A DNA stretch of 64,000 nt from Dactylellina haptotyla. Lineage: Eukaryota > Ascomycota > Orbiliomycetes > Orbiliales > Orbiliaceae. The notes under the pieces are model-generated. The model was not told where the DNA came from and made no database searches. It was given only the letters and a program-made list of their open reading frames with translations. The stretch lies in the NCBI GenBank assembly GCA_031310005.1, contig CM062383.1, positions 1,240,001 to 1,304,000 of the forward strand, in the 5' to 3' direction. The translations under genes were made by a program, and so were the position numbers. The number at the start of each line of letters is the position of its first letter. Position 1 is the first letter of the stretch. This document shows positions 1 to 13,662 of this stretch, in pieces.

Positions 1-404
1 TCTAATTTCTCGAGAACCTGTATCACGATATTAGTCGCCATATCTGATACAGTCATATTTGTATACACACAGATGGTGGATCTATATTATTCGTCACGAG
101 CCTCAAGAACCTCGCTGACAAGAAAGTAACCTTAAACAACGTAGGCGTGAGGTGTATCATCCTTTATAAATTTAGGGTCGTAGAAGATAACTTGTGCCGT
201 TGGTGACTGTCTCTAAACAACGCAAATTATACCACATGCTCGCCATTCTCTCAATCCTCACCACGCTGCTGATAATCATGCTCATCAACCTGTCCATCCT
301 TCCATCTCTCTACTTAACCACTTCATCTCCCCTATCAATCCCCTTTTGCTTCACAAACCCCAATTCCTAGCATACTCCCATCTTTTCGGAGAATATTCTT
401 TAGC
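1..404. other. Upstream non-coding stretch
   Basis: No convincing gene is seen. A 44-codon open frame starts at an ATG at 237 and ends at a TAG at 368-370; it is leucine/isoleucine-rich and lacks obvious splice continuity to the gene starting at 405. The stretch is probably the 5' leader and promoter of that gene. Confidence 0.4.
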
Positions 405-1772
405 ATGTTTGAACAGAGGGATTTCAAACGCAGGTTTCCTCGTGGTTTCGGCGAGCCTATCACTCGAGCGAAAGCCACCACTCCGCACGGCGTCCTTATC
501 ATACACCACGGTGGACCTGTCGATTTGAGAGACCCTGGTAAGCACTTATCATTGATAATCGCTACAAGTATCCTGTTTTAAAATGTTTCGCTCGATTTAC
601 AATTACAACGGCCTAACAAGTATTTGAAAATCAGAATCCACGAGCCAGGAAGTCAACTCTCTACTCGGAATCTCTCCTTATGAAGAAGCCACCATCACAG
701 ATGTATATACACGCGCGGAAGAAGACGTCGAAGGGATCATATATGACAAAGACAAGACTTTCAGATATTTCGTCTGGCTGACCGCGGGGAGAAAACTTTC
801 CCATAAACGCACGAATGGACATAAAACGAACGGGAATACGGTGGTGCCAAAGACCAACGGAAATTCTGCTCACGACCCGCATAACCATCGTACAAATGGG
901 AATGATGATGCTGGCATTGAAACAGAGTCATCCTCAGATGATGCTGATGCTGATGTTGAAGTAGAACTTAGGATCAGAAAGATACCTTTTTTGGTCTGGT
1001 TTGGGAGTTCTGCTAGCTTTTTGAGCCTTGACGTGAGTATATACTCCTATATTCTATGGCAGTCTAACATTCGATACAGAATGAGAAGGGAGAGGGCTGA
1101 TGTAAGGTGGTGGTTCAGACTACAAGACACTTCTTTAACAATATCGAGATGAAGCGATGCCGCGAGTTCCCTCTGATGGTGGACGGTGAACCTTTCTTTT
1201 TCCGTGCGCCGGATGAACGATCGAACTTCAGCCATTACAACATCCTCGGTCGAGATTTCCTCGAAAGTCGATTTAACGCTGTAGACGCAGACTACACAAA
1301 TCTCAAGGTGCTATTGAAAAGGAGGAACATGATAAAGCCTATGACAAGTGAGCCTACGCCTACACCCGAGTGGGTTAGAGAAAGAGATGAAGACTTGGAG
1401 AGATATCTTGAAGATGAAGATGATGACGATGACGACGGTGACGATGATTGTGATGATAACTCTTATGTTGGGGTTGAAATTGGGAGTGGTAATGGAATAC
1501 GAGAAAGAGTCGTACCAGGGCATGGTGATGAGAATGTAGAGATGAATATTGACCCGAGGTTATTGGACGTAGATACTGAATTGCTGTCCAATAAAAGAGA
1601 GCAGCGAGAGAAACAAAAGGGGTTAAAAGAAAGGCCGAAAAAGGTAGACGTCGATAATGAAAGGGAGGACACTGAAATGGAGAATTACGATGTTAACCAT
1701 AATGTGACGAACAGACCTCGAAGCTACGGCAACGACGACTGTTATCGAGTGAGGGAAAGGACACAAGCTTAG
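405..1772 (+). CDS. Unrecognised acidic protein, three exons
   Basis: Spliced model: 405-537, 635-1032 and 1119-1772, giving 394 residues. I do not recognise the family. Exon 1 encodes a basic start (MFEQRDFKRRF). Exon 2 contains NGN-rich and Asp/Ser-rich linkers, then a hydrophobic stretch (KIPFLVWFGSS). Exon 3 contains HYNILGRDFLESRF, whose ILGxDFL core loosely resembles the C-terminal part of retropepsin-like aspartic proteases. No DTG/DSG active site is visible, so this is only a hint. A long aspartate-rich run follows at about residues 270-290. The intron 2 acceptor could also be at 1106. Another frame, open from 1703 to a TAA at 1892-1894, also looks coding (KSRLLTKENFRFSRRAVSE). The true 3' end may therefore use an intron near 1644-1723 and stop at 1894. 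Confidence 0.5.
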
Positions 1773-2258
1773 GAAACGGAAACGGCGCATTAAGCAAATC
1801 GCCGGGGGAAAGTAGTCCTGGCGGACAGCAGGGAAAGTCTCGATTATTGACGAAAGAGAACTTTAGATTCTCGAGGAGGGCTGTGAGTGAATAATCCCCG
1901 CGTGAATTAAGGAAGAGAGCTAACGATACGGTTCAGTCCCATGGATCCCTCCACTAAACAATTCGCTGTTCCAACGAAACCGTTACGCTTGATATAGAGG
2001 TATCATCTTGTCTATCCACCCTTTGTGTATCACAAAGATGCTAATAGATCGAACTTGTAGAGATGTTTTTTTGCCTGAAGAACCCACATTGAATGACCTT
2101 GCTATGATACAATTATAAATACCGTTTATACTGAGGGGTATATATACAATATGGTCCTGTTATAGCTTATTCCAAGCTCCAGAACCCTTCCGTGCCGCCG
2201 ATACGACAGCTGCAGTGACTCTACATTTTCGTTCCAGCATTTTTCTCTTCCTGCTGGT
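1773..2258. other. Convergent 3' region
   Basis: This lies between the plus-strand gene ending near 1772/1894 and the 3' end of ISD11 on the minus strand. Positions 1773-1894 may belong to the upstream gene (see its entry). The remainder is AT-rich, with a TATA-like run near 2140, and shows no gene. Confidence 0.5.
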
Positions 2259-2933
2259 TTAATCCAAGCCTACTTCCTTCTGCCGTACGGTTTCAGCGAT
2301 GCGGCCGGTTTCCTTGCCCTATATTGCATTATTTGTTAGATACCCACTTGCATTTAAACTTCCTTTAATTACTTTTGAAGGATTATGGGTACACATACTT
2401 CAGATCCTCCTTCAATTACCAATCTATCCAGCTGGTAGAAGCTGCTTACGAGAGTTTGTCTCTATATTAAAATACGTCATCAGTATTTACATTTCACATC
2501 ACTCTAAATCTCCAAGGAACCTTAAAATTTCCCTGGGTATTCGATCTCCGGAGAAGGAAAATTATAATATCCAATGGAACACTAGTACCTTGAGCATATT
2601 TAAATCCTGCAATCCCTTCTGCACAAACTCTTGGATCTTTCGCGGGTCTGTTTCGCCCTTATGTGCGCGGAAGGCATCGCGTGTTCGGCGTTTGGCGTAC
2701 TCGCGGAAATTATAGGTAGCGAACTGATTTGACGTGCGGAGGAGAGAGCGGTACTATAGAATATGCCCATAATTGTTAGCTCTCTGTAGCTCTGATATTT
2801 GTCGTTCGGTGGCAAAACTGGGTGTTATCGATGGGACATGTTGAGGCGGTGGATGCATGAGAGTAGAGAGACGTACAAGAGAGCGGACTTGGAGTGCGGT
2901 TTCAGCCATGAGGGACGAGACGGTAGCGGACAT
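2259..2933 (-). CDS. ISD11: ISD11 (LYRM4), Fe-S cluster assembly factor
   Basis: Spliced model on the minus strand: 2877-2933, 2589-2753, 2399-2461 and 2259-2318, giving 114 residues. No single exon exceeds 55 codons, so the gene is easily missed. The product carries the LYR tripeptide (L19, then YR starting exon 2). The ISD11 signature follows: [18 protein letters not shown], then [12 protein letters not shown], then a C-terminal [13 protein letters not shown]11 is the small LYR-motif partner that stabilises the cysteine desulfurase Nfs1 and binds acyl carrier protein in the mitochondrial matrix. Donors are GTACGT, GTACTA and GTATGT, and all three introns are phase 0. The start is the first ATG of the only compatible first exon. 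Length is close to that of other fungal Isd11 proteins. Confidence 0.93.
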
Positions 2934-3780
2934 GCGAGGAGGGCTGGATACGGGGAAGGGGGAGCGGACAGAGGTAACGAAGTTGGCGAATTTGTTGGAT
3001 TTCGAAATTCACGAATGCGGCTCGCGACGGAGCTTGTGGGAGCTTAAACGCCGACATGTCGGTTGGAAAGTCGGAGGTAACAGCGGCAGAACAACGCGAA
3101 AGGTACAACAACCAACCTTAGAACAGACAACGTGCATTGCTGAATACAATAGCAAATGTTTTAGCCAATTGATCAGTACAAAATGGCTTTAAACATCACA
3201 CCAAGATGACTCTGTTCAGATATATACATATTGGCCCGAAAACCTACGAATTTTGACATATGCTTCGTGCAATACATGTCATCCGCTCTGTCTATAACTT
3301 ACCAGCATGCTAGCATTACTGGCGTTTAAACACCATTTGTTGGCCAAGTGTACAGCAAACTATTCTCCTGGGGCAAAAAACTTTTGATATTTGCTTCAAT
3401 CCAACTGTAACAATGCCTCTATCTATAATAATCTATTAGAAGGTTGGTTCTTGATTCTAAAATAAGAAATAAGTTGTGCAGGGCAAGAAGGGCCGGCAAA
3501 TGCGCTGTGAGTGGGAATCTCTTATCGAAAATTATCAACATCTTATTTGTGGGCTAAAGGAGTTTTTTTATAAATGGTGCGGATTAAGTCATACGAATCT
3601 GGTCTCAGTTCAATGCTTCGACTCAAAGAAATTTGACTACCAGTTAACGTTCTGCATTAGGCTTGTCAGTGTCAAGCTTTCTAATCGTGGACACTGTTTA
3701 ACGCTCGCTTTTTATGAAAAACTTATATCCGATCATTTCTCTTACCTCTCTTCCGCAGTCTCATAATAATATATATAAAC
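2934..3780. other. Divergent upstream region
   Basis: This is the 847-nt space between the minus-strand start of ISD11 and the plus-strand start of the first cysteine-rich paralogue. It must hold both promoters. An AT-rich run (ATATATATAAAC) sits immediately before the paralogue's ATG. I see no conserved coding exon. Confidence 0.5.
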
Positions 3781-4716
3781 ATGAATTTATGGGGATTGCT
3801 TGCTATTTTCCTTTTCAAAGTGGTTCTTGGGCAAGACCCCAATGATCTACCACAGCTTTACTACGAACCCCCAGGTTCCAACACCGAGATCATCGAATCA
3901 TTTTTCGACGGCCCCAGCGAAGCGTGTAAAGTTGGACTCTACCAAAATGGTATCCGGGAAAAGAATGGCGCTTTCTGGGAAGGCTACCCTCTCGGCAAAT
4001 GGGAGGGAGGCGATCGTCCCTCAAATTATCCGAACCCTTACCTAGATAACAAATGCGTAAACCTGAGAGACCTCAGCCTCGACCTCCAGGAACAGTTATC
4101 CTCTTACACCGTAATTGGCTGGTGCGAATGCGAGTTCTTTGCCAAAGACGATTGCCTGAGTGAATCCTCTCGATTCAGCGCCTTCAATCGACAGGATAAA
4201 GAGATGTGGAAGCATGGATCCGACGACGATACAATACGGAGTATGAAGTGCCAGTATACCCAGGATGCCATCAAACAGAACCCCGCCGACCGATTTTTAT
4301 CCTGCTCGGTGATCTTCGTCATGAATGATATAACGTTCGACCATTCTCGGTCTGCTTTTCAGCCGAAGCGCATTAATTTTAAGGAGTTAGATAAATGTTT
4401 TACCGTCCCGAAAGGCGATTTTTCGGTAGGCAAATACATAATTAATGGGTGTTCGTGCAAATTTTGGAAGAATTTGGATTGTTCCGGTAGTCAAGTCGAT
4501 TACGCGGGAAACGCGGGAAGAACGACTATGGACTGTGGGACGCAAGGACGCTCATTCGAAGGGCTTCCGCTTTTTGGGAGTCAAGATATTTCTTACAAGT
4601 GCTTCTTACCCACGGGGCTTGCTTGGGAGGAAAGGTCTGATAAGAAGAACCCCTTAGGATTTGGGCCCCATGACCTTTACCTTGAGGGTATTACAGGTGA
4701 AGCAAAATGTTCTTGA
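3781..4716 (+). CDS. Secreted cysteine-rich protein, tandem paralogue 1
   Basis: Intronless, 311 residues. The first 17-18 residues (MNLWGLLAIFLFKVVLG, then QD) form a plausible signal peptide. The mature part shows an internal duplication. Unit 1, about residues 48-155, runs from ACKVGLYQNG through WEGYPLG and GWCECEFF to a Cys near residue 155. Unit 2, about 200-275, has KCF, then IINGCSCKFW and a further CxG. Both units share the pattern Y-x3-G-x-C-x-C-x-F-[FW]-x4-C. The C-x-C-x-F core resembles that of small fungal secreted beta/gamma-crystallin-like proteins, but this fold assignment is inference. Two homologues follow on the same strand, so the gene belongs to a local tandem expansion. 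A role as secreted effector, antimicrobial or wall protein is possible but not shown. Confidence 0.85.
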   Translation: MNLWGLLAIFLFKVVLGQDPNDLPQLYYEPPGSNTEIIESFFDGPSEACKVGLYQNGIREKNGAFWEGYPLGKWEGGDRPSNYPNPYLDNKCVNLRDLSLDLQEQLSSYTVIGWCECEFFAKDDCLSESSRFSAFNRQDKEMWKHGSDDDTIRSMKCQYTQDAIKQNPADRFLSCSVIFVMNDITFDHSRSAFQPKRINFKELDKCFTVPKGDFSVGKYIINGCSCKFWKNLDCSGSQVDYAGNAGRTTMDCGTQGRSFEGLPLFGSQDISYKCFLPTGLAWEERSDKKNPLGFGPHDLYLEGITGEAKCS

Positions 4717-5508
4717 TTATACGGAGTGAATGGCTATAATAGGCCATTTCAGTTTATCTTTGCATATCCAGACACTTAAAGGGAGGTAGTGGTAGTAGTC
4801 ACTCAGATGTTACTTTGAAAAACCTATTTAACTCTGCAGTCTTTCGTTAAATTGATTTCGCTCTTGCTTCGTACAAGTTGGAAACGAGAAGATATTTGTC
4901 TACTTTCCAAATATTCGACCTTTAACATGCAAGGCTTTCAAGTCCCCCCAAAAAACCTTTCGTTTGTGATTCGTTATCTCAATAGCCGCCGACCACCCTT
5001 TGGTGTCTGCATAATTCTGTTGAACCCTAGTACACCTGTTGATATCCGTATATTCCACATCCAACGTGACAGTCCCACCAACAGGAAACTCCAATTTTAG
5101 CAATTTATCAACCATATTACATAAATAGATGTTGTATCAGTGTACTGGAGTAGAAGGGGTCAGATTAAAAGAATAAAAAATCGGAGTTGGTTTAGTCGCT
5201 AATGCTGTGCAAAGATAATTCAACTTCAATCATAATTGGTATTATAGTAACTGCTGCTAAAGTTGAGGTCATTAGTGGTTGAGGTCCTTAGTGTAATTAC
5301 ACGTAAATAGAGACAATTAAGATAGGAACCAAGCTATAGTTTCGTGGTCTATTTTAATCAGAAGAAATTATAAAGCAGTGCATACCTAACAAGCTATACT
5401 CTACATGCTCCTCGTATCTCAGTCTCCAAAGGAAATCAGAGTTCATTATATTACCCTCGTAGCCTACTAGTACCAATTCACCGAACAAACTAGCATACTA
5501 TTCGAAAG
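4717..5508. other. Spacer between paralogues 1 and 2
   Basis: AT-rich spacer of 792 nt with no supported gene. It holds the terminator of paralogue 1 and the promoter of paralogue 2. No repeat unit shared with the next spacer was obvious by eye. Confidence 0.5.
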
Positions 5509-6450
5509 ATGAGGCTCATCATTGCAGCCTCTATCTTAACATTTGATGCGCTAAGCGGCGCTTTGCTTCTAGATGAAAATTCAATGGCATATATTCCTGA
5601 AGGATCCACATCTCGCGATGATAAACTCGTTTACAAGGGAGAAAGTTGCAAACTTGGTCTATGGCAGCATGGTACTCGAGACTCAAAAGGCGCGGCGTGG
5701 GAAGGATACCCGCTAGGTAAGGGAGTCGAGGACGGGGGCCCGGAACTCCGAGATCCAACTTTAGATAATAGATGCTTCAACCTGAAAGATCTTCACGAGA
5801 ACCTTCCAGGCCAGCTATCCTCTTTCATGCTAACGGGATGGTGCGAATGTGAGTTCTTCGACCAAGAGAACTGCCCTCACGAGGCTACACGGTTTTCCGC
5901 CTTCAACCGCGAGGATGCAGCGTTGTGGACGAAAAGTAAGGAACACGGTCAGGACGATAATAGCATACGGAGCATCAAGTGCTGGTATACCCAACGTCAG
6001 GATTTATTTCAATGGGGGAGCGTACGTTTCGTTGAGGAGGGGGGACCTGATGATCCTTATAGGGATGTAGCTTCCCTCTCCGAAGATCAACGCCTACTTC
6101 GAAAGTCGTACATGCATACAATTACACCAGAAAATATCGGTTTCTGTCAGGTTCTTAATGGGGAGCTACTCCCGTCGCCTGTCAAATACGTGATCAATGG
6201 ATGCTCGTGTCAGTTTTTTCGGGAACGGGAATGTCTTGGTCCACGGTTAACGTATACTGGAAATGCGGGGAGGACGGCATACGACTGGGAGACCGCGTGG
6301 GGAACGAAATTGTTTACTTATGTTTTCACAGGGATATCTTTTCGTTGTTACTATCCTTGGGGGATCGCTTGGCATGAAAGGAGCGATTTGCACGGACTCG
6401 AAGAGAGAGATGTATCTACTGAGCTGCCGGAAGATATAAATGACTTCTAA
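5509..6450 (+). CDS. Secreted cysteine-rich protein, tandem paralogue 2
   Basis: Intronless, 313 residues, with a short hydrophobic N-terminus (MRLIIAASILTFDALSGALL) consistent with secretion. It aligns along its length with the neighbours at 3781 and 7075. Unit 1 has SCKLGLWQHGTR, AAWEGYPLGKG, GWCECEFFDQENC and RFSAFNREDAALW. Unit 2 has FCQVLNGE, VINGCSCQFFRERECLG and YTGNAGR. The ending is YYPWGIAWHERSD. The linker between units (about residues 165-205) is longer than in paralogue 1 and resembles paralogue 3 (GSVRFVEE). Copies 2 and 3 therefore look closer to each other than to copy 1. Function unknown; see paralogue 1 for the fold suggestion. Confidence 0.85.
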   Translation: MRLIIAASILTFDALSGALLLDENSMAYIPEGSTSRDDKLVYKGESCKLGLWQHGTRDSKGAAWEGYPLGKGVEDGGPELRDPTLDNRCFNLKDLHENLPGQLSSFMLTGWCECEFFDQENCPHEATRFSAFNREDAALWTKSKEHGQDDNSIRSIKCWYTQRQDLFQWGSVRFVEEGGPDDPYRDVASLSEDQRLLRKSYMHTITPENIGFCQVLNGELLPSPVKYVINGCSCQFFRERECLGPRLTYTGNAGRTAYDWETAWGTKLFTYVFTGISFRCYYPWGIAWHERSDLHGLEERDVSTELPEDINDF

Positions 6451-7074
6451 CTAAACTTAACTTGGATTTCGTTCGGTGGGTGCTTTTTTTAACTCAACGT
6501 TACGTGGTGATCTCACTGTCTGTTTTACAAATTCTATGCCATTCTTCTTGGCCAAGTTAGTATTATCCCTGCGAATATGTTTAAACATAGGGATCAATGG
6601 TAGGGACTTTAAAGTGCCCTTCATACCGCTTAAGTCACCGAGGATACTAAATTTATAGCCATAAAAACACCTAAATTCATCATTTATCTTCTAACACCCT
6701 ACCGCCGTGGCAACATGCTTAAGGTGAGCGAAACAAATTGCTTACTTAACAATAATTCCTCCAACTATGGCTGGATGGAATCCATCTTGCGCCGCATTAT
6801 CCCAACAGGACTTACCTTGAAACATGAAACCTGTTTCCCTTGACTTGCCTCTGCCACCGAATTCAATCGCCCGAGGTTGACTAAATTTACGCAAAACGCA
6901 CCTTATTAAAACTAACAGTTTCTAAGCCAAGGCTCTTATCAAATATTATATTCCAATCTAACATTCCCCGAGAGCTTTTCTTCTTGAATTCCATTCCGAT
7001 TTCGTGCAGTCAAGTTCCAATCCAATAATTTCCCTGTCGCTTCTATTTCCATTGATTACTTACAAAATTACAAC
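6451..7074. other. Spacer between paralogues 2 and 3
   Basis: AT-rich spacer of 624 nt with no supported gene. It must contain the promoter of paralogue 3. Confidence 0.5.
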
Positions 7075-8028
7075 ATGAGGCTTTGGTGTTTGTTTTTTCT
7101 TTCAGCTCATACAATGCTAGCCCTCGGATTCCTTGAGCAAGAACCAAGTGAAGAAAAGGTAGTCCCACCTGGCACAACAGACCTCGTATTTGGTGCTAGA
7201 TACAATACTCGAAGCTGTAAGCTGGGGCTCTGGGTAAACGGCCCTCGAAACCGGAAAGGTGCGGGGTGGGAAGGTTACCCCTTAGGTTATTGGGACGGTG
7301 AGGGGTGGCAACCTGGCAACTATCCAGATCCTGCGTTAAACCGCGCTTGCGTTAAACTAACAGATCTTCATCCGGAATTCATCCTCGCAAACAACCCGAC
7401 ACGTCCGCAACTGTCTTCATATCTAATGACCGGATATTGTGAATGCGAATTCTTTGAAACAGAAGACTGTAATCCTCCAGCTAGGTTTTCCGTGTTCAAC
7501 CGCGAAGATTCTTCTCTGTGGAAGAACGGGCAGGACGACAATAGGATACTGAGTGTGAGATGCTGGTATACAGATCACTGGGATTTGTTCGTATCCGGTT
7601 CCGTGCGTTTCGTCGAGGCGGAACTTGGTCCACCGGTTGACGGGATCAGACAACCCATCATTTCGAATAATCACCGACCATCCATTTTGGTCAAGGTTGA
7701 ACGTCCGGATCTCGGCCAGTGTAAACAATTTGATAGGACTGGTCAAGTTTTACCATCAAAAATTGTGATTAACGGTTGCACGTGCGCGTTTTGGTCCAAT
7801 TCGGATTGTAGCCATGGGTCTTCGTTTATTTTTGGAACTTCAGGACGAGAGAAGCGTGAATTTGCGCCCAAGTACGCATTTAATGGAGCGGAGATAGCGT
7901 CCTACAGATGTTGGCCGCCTTGGGGGATTGCTTGGGAAGCCAGAAGTGATGAGGGAATCGAGGAAATGGGACCTTACGACGACGTATACGAGAAACCAGG
8001 GTGGAATGACTTTACGGGCGTAGTCTGA
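7075..8028 (+). CDS. Secreted cysteine-rich protein, tandem paralogue 3
   Basis: Intronless, 317 residues, with a predicted signal peptide (MRLWCLFFLSAHTMLALGF). Same two-unit architecture as the upstream genes. Unit 1 has SCKLGLWVNGPR, GWEGYPLGYW, GYCECEFFETEDC and RFSVFNREDSSLW. Unit 2 has QCKQFD, VINGCTCAFWSNSDC and FGTSGRE. The ending is PPWGIAWEARSDEG. An insertion of about eight residues (ILANNPTRP) precedes the first QLSSY motif. The CxC core cysteines and the flanking aromatic residues are fully conserved with copies 1 and 2, which suggests all three are under selection. No known enzyme motif is visible. Confidence 0.85.
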   Translation: MRLWCLFFLSAHTMLALGFLEQEPSEEKVVPPGTTDLVFGARYNTRSCKLGLWVNGPRNRKGAGWEGYPLGYWDGEGWQPGNYPDPALNRACVKLTDLHPEFILANNPTRPQLSSYLMTGYCECEFFETEDCNPPARFSVFNREDSSLWKNGQDDNRILSVRCWYTDHWDLFVSGSVRFVEAELGPPVDGIRQPIISNNHRPSILVKVERPDLGQCKQFDRTGQVLPSKIVINGCTCAFWSNSDCSHGSSFIFGTSGREKREFAPKYAFNGAEIASYRCWPPWGIAWEARSDEGIEEMGPYDDVYEKPGWNDFTGVV

Positions 8029-11226
<3,198 letters not shown>

Positions 11227-11389
11227 ATGCGATAGATGTTCTTTATTGTGTAGATAGATAGAAGTTATAGCATACTCTATGAACGAATGAACGTATCTAC
11301 AATCAGCGTGAACCCTTTAGTTTCTATAATACTATAGCTTTCCCCATGATCTCGGTTTGACGAACCAAGTACTTATTATCATACCGAAT

Positions 11390-12303
11390 CTACTCTCCAG
11401 CTTCCCTACTACTCTCCTCAGCTACCGCTCTCTCCACAACCTTCCTCAACCCATCTTCCATCTCTGGTAGTAACTTCGCAGCCTCCTCTCTCCCTTTTTG
11501 ACTTAACTTCCTCCATGTTTTCCGCACAATACCTACCCATTTTTCTTCATCGTAATCCTCATGCTGTTTCTTAAACCCATCTACCTCTTCACTCAAGAAC
11601 ACTAGCACAGCCGCGTCTTCCAAAAGAGTGGTGGTTGGGTGGACCTTGGCTTTGACCATGAGATCCTTCTTCGCTATCGCGTTATATATTTCTGCAAGTT
11701 CAGCCTCCGGGAGGGACAAAGGCGATAGAAGAGTGGAGGAATAGTCTGCTTGGATTGTGTACAGTTCACGGCGCCAGCGGAGGTAGCCGGCTTTGCCTTC
11801 CGGATAGGTCGAACGAGGGTGGAGGAAGCGGCGGAGATGCTATCAGTTTCTCCCAGTGTAATATGTCAGTTATAGGTTGGATACGAATATATTATCACTC
11901 TTGAGATCTTTAGTTATAGACACGATCCATTCTTCGAAGAGGGATAGGAAATGCCAACGGGTAGATTATTCATAGTATTTATGATTCAAATGGAAACTTG
12001 TAAGAGAACACAAACTGAAAAACAGTCGATAGAATTGAATCAATTTACATATTTTGCTGAGTCTACAACCTCGGACCTGCGCCTTAAAACACACTACCAT
12101 GTATACAATGAGGAAATACTAACCTGGCACCTCCCCGCGATAACCTCAACGCCATTGGGCTCTCGCGGCGACACCAGAATCCGCAGGTATTTTTCCACGT
12201 TATCGGCGTATATTAATTCCTGGCCCGTCGGATCCTCATTATGCGCGGCATCAATGATCTCCTTGGCGCGCTGGAAGGTAGCGGGGTCGGTGAGGGTAGC
12301 CAT
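11390..12303 (-). CDS. DUF4202 family protein
   Basis: Two exons, 12124-12303 and 11390-11839, encode 209 residues; the 284-nt intron has a GTTAGT donor. The order of conserved motifs fits the DUF4202 family. An N-terminal FQRAKEIIDAAHNEDP is followed by CQHLRRFLHPRSTYPEGKAG and YLRWRREL at the exon junction. Then come LEDAAVLVFLSEE and KWVGIVRKTWRKLS. The family is widespread in fungi and bacteria and is predicted to be a mostly helical soluble protein; its biochemical role is not established. A link to sulfate metabolism cannot be inferred from adjacency to MET3 alone, because the two genes are convergent and share no promoter. Confidence 0.9.
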
Positions 12304-13662
12304 TGGAAACTTCCCAGGTGGGGCTGAGCGGGCTGAACGGAGTCGAAATGGTTCTACTTGCTACTGCCGTTATGGAATCCCTGAACCGAGCGATATCTAC
12401 CGCGGCGGGAAAGAGCCGAATCTGGAAACCTGGGTCTGAAAATGGGGAACCAAGGGCCCTGGGGATAATTGCTTTCGATAGCCTGCTGCAAAGTGGGGAC
12501 TGGACTTCGCGTTGCTGCGTTGCAAGAAATCGCAAATCGGACGTCGACGATTGGCAGATGATCGACTTTTGTTCGCGCGCGTGACACCCAAACAAACAAA
12601 CAAACAGATGGGAAAAGATGGGACGATGATATCATCGTGAAGCTATCTGCGACGGTGCGTCACTGGGGTCGCCCGGAAAGGCGCCTTTCCGATGGGAATC
12701 AGCTTCAAAACGCCTTCTCATTGCCATTACTAATCTAGTTGCCGAGGAAATAAACAAATCGGAGACGATGGATTAAAGAGAAACCATAATCAAGCGAGAG
12801 GGCTGTATGTATGGTACATTATTTGATTCTTTCGTAGAAGAAAGAGAAACAACTATTAAGCTGCTGTTGATTCTGTACACTATTTAACACACAATGTACA
12901 TGTAGGCTTTGCTCGTATATATACTGCAACAGTGAATGTGAGAGAGCGGGAAAGGGAGATATTAGGGTGTGAGAGACTATCTGGGGGGCCGTGGGTAACA
13001 TTAAACAGAACCACAAAACCAAAAAAGACAAGCAAGCCATGACTTTCGAACCTAACGAACAGGAACGTAAAACGATCGGAAGGTACTATATATATTCTCT
13101 CTTTTTCTTTCTGCTATTTCTTCGCGAGGTCGTCGGGGTCTCAATGCGAAGCCGTTCGGGGTATATCGGAGGGTAACCGTTCGTAGGGAGGGGAGAGGAG
13201 GGAGGAAGAGATTTGGGGGAGAACGGGACGGATTGTGGCGGGGTTCGATCGAGGTATATCGGTCGCCGCGACGATGGAGGGGGAGGAACGGTTAGAGCCC
13301 ACGATTTTTTGCATCACCAAATTTTGTTAGTGAGCTCTCGAGGCTTGGAAGGATCCGCGACTGGTCATGCTGCCTGTACTAACTCAAACGGTAATCATGA
13401 GAAAGCTGTATTTCTTTAACGGTCGGTCGATTTCGATTCCCCCAAATTTCGTTGTAAAACGGCAACAAGGGCTTTAAATAGTAGAAATAAAACAGAGGTT
13501 GATAAAAGTTAAGTATTCAATCTCTCCAAAAATGAAAGGGAAGGGACAGGGGAAGGAAATTCAAATTAAGGATTAAAAAGAAGACATTACTTCGTGTACG
13601 TCGTGTTATTTAGTAACAACAGACGACAGCATTACATTAACTTCATTAAGGGGATGGGGGTT
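12304..13662. other. Intergenic region
   Basis: This lies between the start of the DUF4202 gene and the 3' end of the SUR7-like gene, both on the minus strand. Only short overlapping open frames without splice or family support are seen. It holds the DUF4202 promoter and the SUR7-like 3' UTR. Confidence 0.5.

Noticed and set aside
2299-3192. Open frames of 138 and 111 codons on the plus strand over ISD11
   Set aside because: They overlap the exons and introns of ISD11 on the other strand, whose conserved protein explains the sequence.
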